Positions 49,671 to 59,368 of a stretch of 64,000 nt of DNA are shown piece by piece; the stretch's first letter is position 1; each line of letters opens with the position of its first letter. The position numbers and the translations under genes are program-made. This stretch comes from Lachnoclostridium sp. (GTDB lineage Bacteria > Bacillota_A > Clostridia > Lachnospirales > Lachnospiraceae): contig SVDR01000002.1 in NCBI GenBank assembly GCA_015057755.1, positions 10,103 to 74,102 on the forward strand. Reading direction: 5' to 3'. The notes below the pieces were generated by a model. The model had not been told where the DNA came from and did not search any database. It worked only from the letters and a program-made list of their open reading frames with translations.

Positions 49671-49772
49671 ATCGTCACGCCCTCACTTCTTTATTCCTAG
49701 TCTCAATATAGCATAATTCTAACGGAATGGACAGAGGCAAAACAGGGGCTTGGCAGTTTATAGTTTTTTCAC

Positions 49773-49801
49773 TTGCAAAATCCTCATGACTTCTTTATAG
49801 T
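49773..49801 (+). promoter_or_regulatory. Promoter of the YesL-like gene
   Basis: TTGCAA (49773-49778), 17 bases, TATAGT (49796-49801). Confidence 0.5.
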
Positions 49802-49845
49802 TATTATTATATATTTTCAATGTTTTAGAAAGCGAGGCACCACCC

Positions 49846-50478
49846 TTGAAACTGAAAGAGATCATAACCACATGTCTTCCGACTCTGATTCTTTGGAATC
49901 TTTTATTTATACTGACCTGCATTCCGATCATCACCATCGGTCCGGCTATGGCTGCCATGGGATTTTGTATGAATTCTCTGATTGAGAGCGACCGTGCAAA
50001 AGAAAGTGCTGCAAAGCTTTATTTCAACGCATTCCGTACAAGCTTCATGAAAGCACTCCCTGTTGGAATTTATTTTCTGTTTATCAGCCTCCTGTTCGGA
50101 GCCGGCTTTTTTGTTTATTCATACCTGAGTCCGGAGAACGCAGCATACGTATCCATGTCTTCCATTTCCATGGTAGTTCTCTCCATTTTCTGGGGATACA
50201 TGATGCATTTTTATCCGCTGATGTTCGACTTTGATAAAACGGATTGGGAAACTAAGCAGGTTTTCATGAGAAAGACAAAACTGACAGACTTGATCGCAGA
50301 AGCCGGCCGTATTGCCATGTATTACTGGAAACAGACTGCCCTTGCTCTGGTGTTTGTCGTTCTGTTCTTCGGAAGTATGCTGATCTTCTTACCGTTTACT
50401 CTTCCGATTCTTGTGCTGATCGCATTTTCCGCAGTTGCTCTGGCCGCAGCCATGGCACATACGGAGATGCCTTATTAA
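49846..50478 (+). CDS. YesL family (DUF624) membrane protein
   Basis: 210 residues with five or six membrane segments, starting at a TTG codon with GCGAGG about 9 bases upstream. The N-terminal LWNLLFILTCIPIITIGPAMAAM is the typical DUF624 opening, shown here only as its pattern of L-W-N-L and I-P-I-I-T-I-G-P. YesL proteins often accompany sugar ABC transporters; none is adjacent here. Function unknown. Confidence 0.85.
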   Translation: MKLKEIITTCLPTLILWNLLFILTCIPIITIGPAMAAMGFCMNSLIESDRAKESAAKLYFNAFRTSFMKALPVGIYFLFISLLFGAGFFVYSYLSPENAAYVSMSSISMVVLSIFWGYMMHFYPLMFDFDKTDWETKQVFMRKTKLTDLIAEAGRIAMYYWKQTALALVFVVLFFGSMLIFLPFTLPILVLIAFSAVALAAAMAHTEMPY

Positions 50479-50493
50479 ATGCAGATTTTAAAG

Positions 50494-50530
50494 AAAAAGT
50501 GGCCGCTGCAAACCGCAGTGACCACTTTTT
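50494..50530. terminator. Bidirectional terminator between yesL-like and nucleotidase genes
   Basis: AAAAAGTGGCCGCTGC (50494-50509) pairs with GCAGTGACCACTTTTT (50515-50530). T-runs lie on both strands, and the flanking genes converge. Confidence 0.8.
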
Positions 50531-50547
50531 TGCTCATGATACATCTC

Positions 50548-52014
50548 TTACTCTATCATTACCCATCTCTGATCGTCCGGGCATTTCACGATTTCCTGAC
50601 GGCTCAGATATTCGTCGAGCACATCCATCGCGCTTGTGGAAAGAACCTTGTACGGACCATTTTCCACCACTTCCTCTTCACTCACACCAAAGAACTCTTT
50701 CATATTCTTGAAATGGAATCCCTGCATACCAACTTTCAATAATCGATCGTCTGCAACCGTTTTTCCTTCAAACAACACTTCTTTTACACATTTTTCTGCG
50801 ACAGAACAGACAACCTGCACGCCATGAGAAAACTGATACGTCTCTATGCGCTCTCCGTTGAAAAATTCTTCGCGGAACAAATGGTTCATCATCTGTTTTA
50901 ACTGTGCACCGGTCACAAATACGCGGAAAACCTCATCTGTAAACGGGAACATCTGCACTAATTCCTGATACTGAACGATCGGCCCCAGAGATTTGGTACG
51001 AAAACTTCCTGATGCCATAAACATGATATCCAGGCCCAGATTGTCACAGAGGATATCCGAAAATAATTTTCCAATCTCCGATTCCTCCCCGCGGCTGCCA
51101 TTGGTATAGGCGCGCGTAAATCTGGTCACATAACGACAGTACTTTTCATCAGTTGCCTTTTTATACCGCAAGATTACTTCTTCTAAATCCAGATCTCGCG
51201 GACAGTGTGATTCGTCGATCGGGATCAATTGCCAGGTGTAACTGTCGAGCATGTTTTTCTCTGTATCGATCATCAGGTCAAAACGGCCGATCTGTCCGGT
51301 TCCCGTTGCCGCCTGCACGATCGGAATTCCTGCCACTACGCAAGGCTTTTCCAAGAGTGTATGGCTGTGGCCTCCGATGATCACATCCACGCCCCATCGC
51401 GGGTCCAATAATTCTGCCAGACGTTTATCCTCATCAAATCCAATGTGTGTCAGCAATACCGTCAGATCGATATCTTCTGTCCGGTACGCATTGCAGATTT
51501 TTCCAACCTCAACAGCTGCCTCTCGCACATCCACGATCGAGCCGATCAATTTTTCCTGCCTTGCCTGAGCAAGAACCTCTTCCGTCAGCACTCCGATAAA
51601 TAAAATCTTCATTCCGTCCACATCCATGATCACGTGGCTGTTAAACAGACGGACATGGTTGGTTGTCAGATAAAGGTTTGCATTGATGATCGGGAAACGT
51701 GCACATTTTTCAATAAAGAGTAAATGACCGATTCCGTAATCCACTTCATGGTTTCCGAGCGTTACCACATCCGGAGCCAGCATATTCATAATTTCGATCG
51801 TAGAGAGGCCTTTATATTCACTATCAATCACAGAGCCGCGGAACATATCGCCCGCGATCGCATACAGTACATGTTCTTCTTCATTTCTTACTTTGTTGAC
51901 ATATCCGGAAAGCATGGACACTCCGCCCAGAAGCTTATCATCCACTTCCTTTGCAAGAAAATCTCCGTGCATGTCATTGGAATGTAAAATTGTTAATCGT
52001 TTTAACTGCTTCAT
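50548..52014 (-). CDS. 5'-nucleotidase/metallophosphatase (UshA-like, cytoplasmic)
   Basis: 488 residues with the calcineurin-type metal site (LHSNDMHGDF, AIAGDMFRG, TLGNHEVDYG, IGGHSHTLLE) and a C-terminal 5'-nucleotidase domain. There is no signal peptide, unlike UshA, so it probably acts in the cytoplasm as YunD-type proteins do. It hydrolyses nucleotides or cyclic phosphates; exact substrate unknown. Confidence 0.9.
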   Translation of the reverse strand: MKQLKRLTILHSNDMHGDFLAKEVDDKLLGGVSMLSGYVNKVRNEEEHVLYAIAGDMFRGSVIDSEYKGLSTIEIMNMLAPDVVTLGNHEVDYGIGHLLFIEKCARFPIINANLYLTTNHVRLFNSHVIMDVDGMKILFIGVLTEEVLAQARQEKLIGSIVDVREAAVEVGKICNAYRTEDIDLTVLLTHIGFDEDKRLAELLDPRWGVDVIIGGHSHTLLEKPCVVAGIPIVQAATGTGQIGRFDLMIDTEKNMLDSYTWQLIPIDESHCPRDLDLEEVILRYKKATDEKYCRYVTRFTRAYTNGSRGEESEIGKLFSDILCDNLGLDIMFMASGSFRTKSLGPIVQYQELVQMFPFTDEVFRVFVTGAQLKQMMNHLFREEFFNGERIETYQFSHGVQVVCSVAEKCVKEVLFEGKTVADDRLLKVGMQGFHFKNMKEFFGVSEEEVVENGPYKVLSTSAMDVLDEYLSRQEIVKCPDDQRWVMIE

Positions 52015-52030
52015 TTATTTGTTTCCTTTC

Positions 52031-52068
52031 AAAAAACGCCTGTTCACTCATGGGTGCATGAACAGGCG
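52031..52068 (-). terminator. Terminator of the YegP-like gene
   Basis: A perfect 10-bp stem CGCCTGTTCA/TGAACAGGCG (52037-52046 with 52059-52068), followed by TTTTTTG on the minus strand. Confidence 0.85.
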
Positions 52069-52096
52069 CGGTCCAAAGGATGGGGAGATAATTTGC

Positions 52097-52465
52097 TTAT
52101 TCAGTTACGATTGCTGCATCAACTGCGTTTTTCTTTACAGACTCAACACCGTTCATGCAGTTCTTCATGGTTGTATAGCCTTCGCTGATCGCAATGACCT
52201 GACCATTAGTTGCTTTCAGACGGAAACGGAACTCGCCCGCTTTATCTGTATATACTTCGAACTTCGGGTGCTTTGCTGCAGCGTAACCTTCTACTGTCTG
52301 GTCCTCTACAGCTGCGATCGGTGCATTTTTCATAACGCTTGCAATACCACTTTTACAAGTTGCTGCTGATTTATACACCTGAGAGGTTGCGATCACCTGG
52401 CCATTGGTTGCTTTTAAATCAAATTTTGTACCGGTCGCTGTTGTTTTGATCACAAATTTACCCAT
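52097..52465 (-). CDS. YegP family (DUF1508) two-repeat protein
   Basis: 122 residues from the ATG at 52465, with AAAGGAGG 6 bases upstream; the ATG at 52483 is part of that site. Two copies of the DUF1508 motif: FDLKATNGQVIATSQVYKS and FRLKATNGQVIAISEGY, each followed by a helix with C-x-x-G-I/V. Small, cytoplasmic, function unknown. Monocistronic. Confidence 0.88.
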   Translation of the reverse strand: MGKFVIKTTATGTKFDLKATNGQVIATSQVYKSAATCKSGIASVMKNAPIAAVEDQTVEGYAAAKHPKFEVYTDKAGEFRFRLKATNGQVIAISEGYTTMKNCMNGVESVKKNAVDAAIVTE

Positions 52466-52663
52466 AAGTTTCCTCCTTTGCAATATGCAATTGTATTATA
52501 AAGCATCTCCCATGATATTACCCCATCCATTCAGGTAGTTGCAAAACCTTTTCTTACATACAACACACCTCATAATTATAAAAAAGTATAACATAATGCA
52601 CAAATGTGCGTAAAGCACTTTCCTTGGAAACCCCTTGCAGAAAGCCTCTTTTTTCTATGAAAC

Positions 52664-52694
52664 AGCAAAAATCCCGCCGGTTGCCCGACGGGAT
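52664..52694 (-). terminator. Terminator of the F420-ligase-like gene
   Basis: ATCCCGCCGG pairs with CCGACGGGAT (52671-52680 with 52685-52694), one mismatch, then TTTTTGC on the minus strand. Confidence 0.75.
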
Positions 52695-52717
52695 CTGTAT
52701 TCACTCTTTTGTGAAAA

Positions 52718-53911
52718 TTATGCTGTTGTATAGTTATCGAAATAACCCTGAATGAGGATGATCGGAGTACCCTTATCTCCGGAACCGGATGTAAGGTCAC
52801 ATAAAGAACCAATCAGGTCTGTTAACTGTCTCGGAGTTGTACCCTGAGAAGCCATGTTGCCAACCAGGTTGTCCTGTTTTGCCTTAATGCTGTTGGAGAT
52901 CGCTTCCTTTAACTCAGCACCGCTCAGGTTTGCGAAATCGTTGTCAGCAAGGTATTTTAACTTCAGCTCGTTCGGTGTACCAATGAGACCGTCTGTAAAT
53001 GCCGGGGAAACTACCGGATCTGCTAACTCCCAGATCTTACCCTGCGGATCTTTGAATGCACCGTCACCATAAACCATAACTTCAACAAGCTTACCTGTCT
53101 TCTCTAAGAGCTTGTTCTGGATCTCAACAACCAGATCTTTGCACTCGTTCGGGAAAAGCTTGATCTTATCTTCTGTGGACTTGTTGGAGCCGAGTAAGCC
53201 GTACTTCTCGTTGTAACCGCTGCCGTTTACAGAGGATGTCAGAATATCATCAAGACCGCAAACAACTTTTGCGCCTGCTGCCTTTAAGATACGTTTTGTA
53301 CGTACTCTTGTATGAATGTCGCAGTTGATCACGCAGTCTGTGTAGTTTAAGATTGTCTTTGCCTGGTTTGCAAAAACAACTTCTACTTCTGCGCCAGCTT
53401 CTTTTACAAGGTTCATATAGTAGTCAACATAGTCAACACCTGTGAACTCATGTACATTCTCACCGAATAACTCACGGTATTTCTCTAATGTAAGAACATC
53501 AGAGTACGGATTAACGCCTGCTTCGTCAAGCTGATCATAAGTTAATAATGCGTTACCAACTTCATCGCTCGGATAGCTTAACATCAAAACAACTTTCTTG
53601 CAGCCCATTGCGATACCTTTTAAGTTAATCGCAAAACGGTTACGGGAAAGGATCGGGAAGATCACGCCAACGGTCTCTCCGCCTAATTTTGCCTTTACGT
53701 CTGCAGCGATATCTTCTACGGAAGCGTAGTTACCCTGCGCACGTGCAACGATAGACTCTGTAATACCGATAACGTCTCTGTCTCTTAACTCAAATCCTTC
53801 ACTCTGTGCAGCCGCTAATACGCTGTCAACTGTAATATCTACAAGATTGTCACCTTCGCGAATGATCGGGCAACGAATGCCTCTAGAAATAGTTCCAACT
53901 AATCTTTCCAT
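52718..53911 (-). CDS. Coenzyme F420-0:L-glutamate ligase (CofE) family protein
   Basis: 397 residues, longer than the about 250 of archaeal CofE. It starts RGIRCPIIREGDNLVDI and contains DVIGITESIVARAQG, ILSRNRFAINLKGIA and VMVYGDGAFKDPQGKIWELADPVVSPAF-like motifs (shown here in part: YGDGAFKDPQGK, ADPVVSPAF) of the family. Known CofE adds glutamates to F420-0 with GTP. Most Lachnospiraceae are not known to make F420 and no other F420 gene is here, so this homologue probably glutamylates something else. Monocistronic, GGGGG 7 bases before the ATG. Confidence 0.8.
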   Translation of the reverse strand: MERLVGTISRGIRCPIIREGDNLVDITVDSVLAAAQSEGFELRDRDVIGITESIVARAQGNYASVEDIAADVKAKLGGETVGVIFPILSRNRFAINLKGIAMGCKKVVLMLSYPSDEVGNALLTYDQLDEAGVNPYSDVLTLEKYRELFGENVHEFTGVDYVDYYMNLVKEAGAEVEVVFANQAKTILNYTDCVINCDIHTRVRTKRILKAAGAKVVCGLDDILTSSVNGSGYNEKYGLLGSNKSTEDKIKLFPNECKDLVVEIQNKLLEKTGKLVEVMVYGDGAFKDPQGKIWELADPVVSPAFTDGLIGTPNELKLKYLADNDFANLSGAELKEAISNSIKAKQDNLVGNMASQGTTPRQLTDLIGSLCDLTSGSGDKGTPIILIQGYFDNYTTA

Positions 53912-54085
53912 TATTTTACCCCCATCAGTGGTATCAAAAATTTTCGTCTTTATTGTACCACATTTTTTTCAAATTACAAAGCAAAACTATATGATTTCAG
54001 GGTATATTTCGTTAGTTTTTCTTATAAAAAAACAGTCATTTATTAAATAAATCATGTTTTTTCATAAGCAAAGCTAAAAAAGCGG

Positions 54086-54937
54086 TTATTTGGAAAATCC
54101 TGCCAGACCAAACGCAGCCGGACCGCCGTGGGTTGTGATCACGCCTGCAGCCTGTACCCATGTATGATTTTCAAAGCCGCACTCTTTTACTGCTGTCACG
54201 ATACTCTCTTTTACTTCCTCAGAAATACCAACTGTATGAACCAGCCAGATATGGTCTTTCTTCAGATCGTAGAGCTCTGCATAGTCTTTCACTAACTGGG
54301 CAGCAACTTTCGTCATCTTGCCGCGGTATTTCTTTGTGGCGATCAGTTTACCGTCCAAAATCTCGATGGTCGGATGGATGTTTAGAATACGGCTTCCGAG
54401 GTATGCCACATTGCTCACGCGGCCGCCTGCGCGCAGGAACTCCAGATTATCCGGCATAAAGCACATGTGCGCCTTTGCCACCAGTTCGTTTGCCTTTGCC
54501 ACAGCCTCGTCGATCGTCATATCCGGATTGGCTTCAATAATCTTTGCCATCTCGATGACAACATTGCTGATTCCGACAGATACCTGCTTTGTGTCCACGA
54601 AATGGATATAGTCACGGTCTTCGCCTGCGATCACGCCGCTCTGGTAAGAACATGTAGTAACTGCGGAATACGCCAGATAAAGGATCTGCGCTTCCGGAAA
54701 TCTCTCGTGGATCTCGTCATAGATCGGTGTGAAGTCCTCCGGTACACTGCCGCTGGTTGTCGGAAGTTTTCCTGTTTCTTTATAATATTCACGGATCTTC
54801 TCCGGATTAAATGTCATATCATCCACAGTCTCATTGCCAAATGTTACATGCATCGGAACAACATAAACACCATACTTTGCTGCAAGCTCCGGTGTCAGAT
54901 CGGATCCTGTTTCAGTCATTAGAATAATCTTTCTCAT
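54086..54937 (-). CDS. DegV family fatty-acid-binding protein (second copy)
   Basis: 283 residues: MTETGSDLTPELAAKYG, PTTSGSVPEDF, LAYSAVTTCSYQSG, VDTKQVSVG and FLRAGGRVSN follow the DegV/FakB plan. It is only distantly similar to the copy at 42453-43280, suggesting different lipid preference. Own promoter (54977-55005). Confidence 0.9.
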   Translation of the reverse strand: MRKIILMTETGSDLTPELAAKYGVYVVPMHVTFGNETVDDMTFNPEKIREYYKETGKLPTTSGSVPEDFTPIYDEIHERFPEAQILYLAYSAVTTCSYQSGVIAGEDRDYIHFVDTKQVSVGISNVVIEMAKIIEANPDMTIDEAVAKANELVAKAHMCFMPDNLEFLRAGGRVSNVAYLGSRILNIHPTIEILDGKLIATKKYRGKMTKVAAQLVKDYAELYDLKKDHIWLVHTVGISEEVKESIVTAVKECGFENHTWVQAAGVITTHGGPAAFGLAGFSK

Positions 54938-54976
54938 AGGGATTCTCCTTTAATTTGATTTCCAAAACATAATCTC

Positions 54977-55005
54977 ATTCTACATTGTTACAACAATCAT
55001 GTCAA
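54977..55005 (-). promoter_or_regulatory. Promoter of the second DegV gene
   Basis: Minus strand: TTGACA (55000-55005), 17 bases, TAGAAT (54977-54982). Confidence 0.65.
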
Positions 55006-55048
55006 GTAGTTATGAGAACCACATCGAACTCATTCGAAAAAACAATGG

Positions 55049-56227
55049 CTATTCTGCCAGCTTTTTCAGTTTTGCAAGACGTGCCAGTGCTTCAGCCAGA
55101 GTTTTTTCTTCGCGTGCAAAATGAAGGCGGATCAGATGATTCACTTCCTCACGAAAGAAACTGGAACCCGGAACTGCTGCTACACCGATATTTTTTATCA
55201 TCCATTCGCAGAATTCCAGATCCGTATATCCCGCAAACTGCGGAAGGTCCAGGAATTCCTGAATATCAAGCATCACAAAATATGTTCCCTGCGGAATATT
55301 ATGCTTTAAACCGATACGGTCCAGACCTGCCAGGAAATAGTCACGTTTGGCCGTATATTTTTCCAGGAGTTCCGCATAGTACTTCTCCGGGAAATTTAAT
55401 CCCACCGTCGCTGCCTCCTGAAGCGGGGCTGCTGCACCTACGGTCAGGAAATCGTGTACTTTCTTCGCTGCTTCGATCACTTCTGCCGGTCCGATGACAT
55501 AACCAAGTCTCCAGCCTGTGATAGAATAGGTCTTGGACAGAGAATTGCATGTAAGGGTATGCTCATACATCCCCGGCAGGGAAGCCATGCAGGTGTGCTT
55601 GTTCGGCGCGTATACCATATGCTCATATACTTCGTCTGTCACACAGAATGCATCGTACTGAACTGCCAGTTTACCGATCGCAAGCAGTTCTTCCTCTGTG
55701 AATACTTTTCCGCACGGATTGGACGGGTTGCAGATGATGATCGCTTTTGCGCCCTGTTTAAAACCGTCTTCGATCAAACGGATATCGAACTCATACGTCG
55801 GCGGAACCAGCGGAATATAGATCGGTTCTGCGCCGGAAAGGATGGCATCTGCGCCATAATTCTCATAAAACGGGGAGAATACCATCACTTTGTCGCCCGG
55901 ATTGCAGATTGTCATCATGGTCGCCATCATGGCTTCCGTTCCGCCGCATGTTACAACGATCTCTGTATTCGGATCAATTTCACGACCGATTGCCTTGCCC
56001 TGCTTCTTCGCAAGTGCTTCGCGGAAATTCTGGGCACCAAAAGTAATGGAATACTGGTGCGGACCTTCGTGGGCAGCTTTGGCAAGAGCATCCATGATCT
56101 CCTGCGGCGGATCAAAATCCGGGAAACCCTGAGATAAATTGATTGCACCGTATTCGTCGCTGATCCTTGTCATTCTTCGGATGACGGAATCGGTAAATTC
56201 CTGTACACGTTTGCTTAATTCTGGCAT
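55049..56227 (-). CDS. Class I/II PLP-dependent aminotransferase
   Basis: 392 residues of fold type I. INLSQGFPDFDPP near the N-terminus, GAQNFREALAKK, CNPSNPCGKVF and the Schiff-base Lys in NSLSKTYSITGWRLGY (Lys about 236) are typical of aspartate/aromatic or kynurenine-type aminotransferases. Last gene of the glycerophosphodiester operon, 16 bases after the kinase. Amino donor unknown. Confidence 0.9.
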   Translation of the reverse strand: MPELSKRVQEFTDSVIRRMTRISDEYGAINLSQGFPDFDPPQEIMDALAKAAHEGPHQYSITFGAQNFREALAKKQGKAIGREIDPNTEIVVTCGGTEAMMATMMTICNPGDKVMVFSPFYENYGADAILSGAEPIYIPLVPPTYEFDIRLIEDGFKQGAKAIIICNPSNPCGKVFTEEELLAIGKLAVQYDAFCVTDEVYEHMVYAPNKHTCMASLPGMYEHTLTCNSLSKTYSITGWRLGYVIGPAEVIEAAKKVHDFLTVGAAAPLQEAATVGLNFPEKYYAELLEKYTAKRDYFLAGLDRIGLKHNIPQGTYFVMLDIQEFLDLPQFAGYTDLEFCEWMIKNIGVAAVPGSSFFREEVNHLIRLHFAREEKTLAEALARLAKLKKLAE

Positions 56228-56243
56228 AGATTGTCCTCTTTCT

Positions 56244-57200
56244 TTACTGATGTCCGTCTAAATGACAGATATACTTCTTCTCCAGTCCAAGCTCTTCCGG
56301 CATGAAACGCGGACACACGTTTTCTGAAGAAGTAATGACAGATGCTGCAAGGGTGGAACCGATTCCAATGGCTCCCGGCATATCTTTTCCGTATGTGAGT
56401 CCGATGGACACGCCTGCACAGAATGCGTCACCTGCGCCTGTGGTGTCTTTTACCTGAACCTTTTTAGCCGGGCAAATGCCTTTATTGCCTTCCATATCTG
56501 CATAAACAGCACCGTCTGCGCCCATTGTAACAACCATCGCCTTGATTCTTGCCTGTTTTACTTTTTCTGCAAGGATGTCGCGCATCTCCTCCGGTGTTTT
56601 TCCTTCATAATCATCTGTAAACAGAATACCTGCCTCCGCAATATTACAGATAAAACAGTCTAATTTCTTGATAAAATCACGTCTGTGAACAGCAATGCTC
56701 ATATTGGAAACCAGAGCAAAGATTTTCTTATTGTGCTTTTTCGCAAGCTCAAAGGATTTTTTAATTACTTCCTTATCGATATCGATCTCAACTACGATGG
56801 CATCCGCCTCAGAAAAGATCTCATCTCCCTTTTCTTCTAATAACGGAACCACATGCATCATGTTCGGACGTTTGGAAATGGAGCCTGCAACATCACCATT
56901 GTTATCAAATACAGCCAGCCATGTACCCATGCCATCCGGCTTTGTCAAAAGATACTTGGTATTTACTTTATGATTATTCAGTTTCTTCACAACGTCTACG
57001 CCAAGCGGAGTATCATCTACGATACTGACAAAGGTCGGGCGAAGCTCCGCATTTGCAATATCTTCTGCTACGTTTCTCGCAACGCCGCCGTGAATATACT
57101 CGATATGACCTACGTTTCTTCCTGTCGGCAGATACATATCATGCGGGAATCCTTTAATATCTACAAAAGTTGCTCCAATTACTACAATACCGTTTCCCAT
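56244..57200 (-). CDS. PfkB-family kinase (possibly pseudouridine or sugar kinase)
   Basis: 318 residues with a ribokinase fold: VVIGATFVDIKGF, HGGVARNVAEDIA, and VQVKDTTGAGDAFCAGVSIG. The GA-x-x-V-D-I-K-G opening resembles pseudouridine kinases, but the operon context (phosphodiesterase, transporters) could equally fit a sugar kinase. Confidence 0.87.
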   Translation of the reverse strand: MGNGIVVIGATFVDIKGFPHDMYLPTGRNVGHIEYIHGGVARNVAEDIANAELRPTFVSIVDDTPLGVDVVKKLNNHKVNTKYLLTKPDGMGTWLAVFDNNGDVAGSISKRPNMMHVVPLLEEKGDEIFSEADAIVVEIDIDKEVIKKSFELAKKHNKKIFALVSNMSIAVHRRDFIKKLDCFICNIAEAGILFTDDYEGKTPEEMRDILAEKVKQARIKAMVVTMGADGAVYADMEGNKGICPAKKVQVKDTTGAGDAFCAGVSIGLTYGKDMPGAIGIGSTLAASVITSSENVCPRFMPEELGLEKKYICHLDGHQ

Positions 57201-57225
57201 GTTTTATCCCTTTCATTTTCGTATT

Positions 57226-58038
57226 TTATAAAATAAAACTGTCAAAAATAAATAACTCGAACTGGTCTTTCGCATTTTCATACTCTTCCCGGCTCTTGAT
57301 CGTATATGCGACCGGAAGTGCTCCCATCAGACTGCATACTTTTCTGGAGAACATATCTGCGTCTTTATGATTATAGGCGATAAAGTCCGGTCTTGTCAGA
57401 ACGTTTGTCAGCAGATTGCTGAGCATCCAGTAAACCGGTTTTCCTTTGTATTTTTCCTGTTTGCTGAAATCCTGAGACAGCTGACCGCGGATCACTTCCG
57501 GACGGTTGTCGCGATACCATTTTACAGCATATGGATGGAAGCTTTCGATGCAGTAAACACCGGCGTATTCCTGCAGCATCGGATCTGCGATCTCACAGAC
57601 CTCCGTGCTCGGAACATCCAGTTTGTATTCCACGATCAGCGGGACTTTTCCGCCCACCATAGCTAAGACATCTTCAAATTTCGGGATCTTTTCTTCCGAC
57701 TCTGCCAGAGTCAGTTTCTGCAGTTCTTCGAACGTAAACTCCCAGACTTTGCCCTCCGCACCGCACATGCGCTTTAATGTCTCGTCATGGAAGACAACCG
57801 GAATCTTATCTTTTGTCAGCTGGATATCCATCTCGATTCCATATCCGGCATCGACAGCTTTCTGAAATGCTTTCATCGAGTTTTCCGGAGCGTCGCCCTG
57901 ATTGTCATGAAGACCTCTGTGAGCATAATGTACACCTTTGAGAACGGACACGTCCGGTTTATTGATCATACGTGGTGCAACCAGAAACGCATATGCTCCT
58001 GCCACCATCGGAATTGCAAGCAAATATTTCTTTTTCAT
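57226..58038 (-). CDS. Glycerophosphodiester phosphodiesterase
   Basis: 270 residues with an N-terminal membrane anchor (YLLAIPMVAGAYAFLVAP) and a GDPD TIM barrel: YAHRGLHDN, DAPENSMKAFQKAVDAG, IEMDIQLTKDKIPVVFHDETL-like metal and catalytic residues (seen as EMDIQLTKD and VFHDETL), VEYKLD. It splits glycerophosphodiesters into glycerol-3-phosphate and an alcohol. It begins 2 bases after the MFS gene, so it is coupled to import. Confidence 0.92.
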   Translation of the reverse strand: MKKKYLLAIPMVAGAYAFLVAPRMINKPDVSVLKGVHYAHRGLHDNQGDAPENSMKAFQKAVDAGYGIEMDIQLTKDKIPVVFHDETLKRMCGAEGKVWEFTFEELQKLTLAESEEKIPKFEDVLAMVGGKVPLIVEYKLDVPSTEVCEIADPMLQEYAGVYCIESFHPYAVKWYRDNRPEVIRGQLSQDFSKQEKYKGKPVYWMLSNLLTNVLTRPDFIAYNHKDADMFSRKVCSLMGALPVAYTIKSREEYENAKDQFELFIFDSFIL

Positions 58039-58040
58039 GG

Positions 58041-59342
58041 TTAATCCTCCACATCAAAATTTTCCAGCATACTCTTCTTTGCCGCCGGTCTGGAATCTCC
58101 ATGTTTTACCATGGACATCGTCACAAACGCCATTGCACTGAACACAACCGCATAAGGGAACAGGGTGCGGTAGGAAATATGCTCCAGTAAGTATCCGGAT
58201 AAAATCGGAGTAATGACCTGAGCTGACATGGAGAAGGTATAATACAAGCCTGTATATTTACCGACATCTCCCGCATTGCTCATTTCCACAACCATCGGAA
58301 GAGAGTTGACATTGATCGCCGCCCACGCAAAACCAATGATTCCGAAGAAAATATTCATTACCGCGTGGTAACTGTGAAACATACCAGCACTTGCGTAACA
58401 AAGCATCAAAAGAACAATACCGATCTGAATGGTCTTTTTTCTTCCGATCTTACCGGAAAGGGCTCCGATCGGAATGTAGCTGATGATCGCTGCTACCGTT
58501 GCCACCATCAGGCAATCCGCATAACCGCCATTTTCCAGTCCCCATACGTGAGTCGCATATCTGGAAAATGCAGTTGTAACAGCATTATATGCAGTAAACC
58601 AAAGTGCGATCGAAATTAAAATAAAGGTCAGGCTGCGTTTTACATCTTTCGGAAGTGCAGTGCTTCCTGCTGAATTCTTGTCCGTACCGGCTGTTTTTGT
58701 ATCCACAGCCGCCTCGTATGCTTCATGCTGTTTGGCGATCTCTTCTCGCAGCTTTTTTTCTTTAATCGTCAGGAACAATACACCAACACCGATGACCATC
58801 AAAGCTCCGACAGAAATAAACAGCGGATAATAGTTTGGTGTTTCTCCCGGACCAACCATGACTTTGATCATGATCAGGGTATAAACTCCGCCGACAGCAC
58901 CCATCAGGTTGATCACCGCATTGCCCGCGCTTCGGAGCGGCTTCGGTGTCAGATCCGGCATCAAAGCAACTGCCGGGGAACGATACAGCCCCATGGAAAT
59001 CAGCAGCGCAAACAAGCTGATCACAAACATCGGGAGATTTCTGGACTGATCCGCATATGGCACCATCATCAAAAAGGTAACTGCCAGCGCGGTTCCGCCC
59101 AAAATAAACGGCATACGTTTGCCAATCGGCGTATCTACTTTATCAGAAAGACTTCCGAAGATCGGAAGCAGGAACAGCGCCAACACATTATCGGCCGCCA
59201 TGATCGCTCCGGTCACAGTCTCTCCCAATCCAAAGGAATTTTTCAAGATCAGCGGAACCACGTTGTCGTACATCTGCCAGAATGCAGAGATTGACAAGAA
59301 CGCAAGTCCGATCAATATAGTTCTTCTATAATTTAACTTCAT
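58041..59342 (-). CDS. MFS transporter
   Basis: 433 residues from the ATG at 59342; the longer GTG frame would overlap the upstream gene. Twelve predicted membrane segments. It has the MFS loop GSLSDKVDTPIGKRMPFI, typical of the SLC45/GPH-like sugar carriers. Coupled to the phosphodiesterase gene. Substrate unknown. Confidence 0.85.
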   Translation of the reverse strand: MKLNYRRTILIGLAFLSISAFWQMYDNVVPLILKNSFGLGETVTGAIMAADNVLALFLLPIFGSLSDKVDTPIGKRMPFILGGTALAVTFLMMVPYADQSRNLPMFVISLFALLISMGLYRSPAVALMPDLTPKPLRSAGNAVINLMGAVGGVYTLIMIKVMVGPGETPNYYPLFISVGALMVIGVGVLFLTIKEKKLREEIAKQHEAYEAAVDTKTAGTDKNSAGSTALPKDVKRSLTFILISIALWFTAYNAVTTAFSRYATHVWGLENGGYADCLMVATVAAIISYIPIGALSGKIGRKKTIQIGIVLLMLCYASAGMFHSYHAVMNIFFGIIGFAWAAINVNSLPMVVEMSNAGDVGKYTGLYYTFSMSAQVITPILSGYLLEHISYRTLFPYAVVFSAMAFVTMSMVKHGDSRPAAKKSMLENFDVED

Positions 59343-59368
59343 TTGTATATTCTCCCCAACTATCGTTT

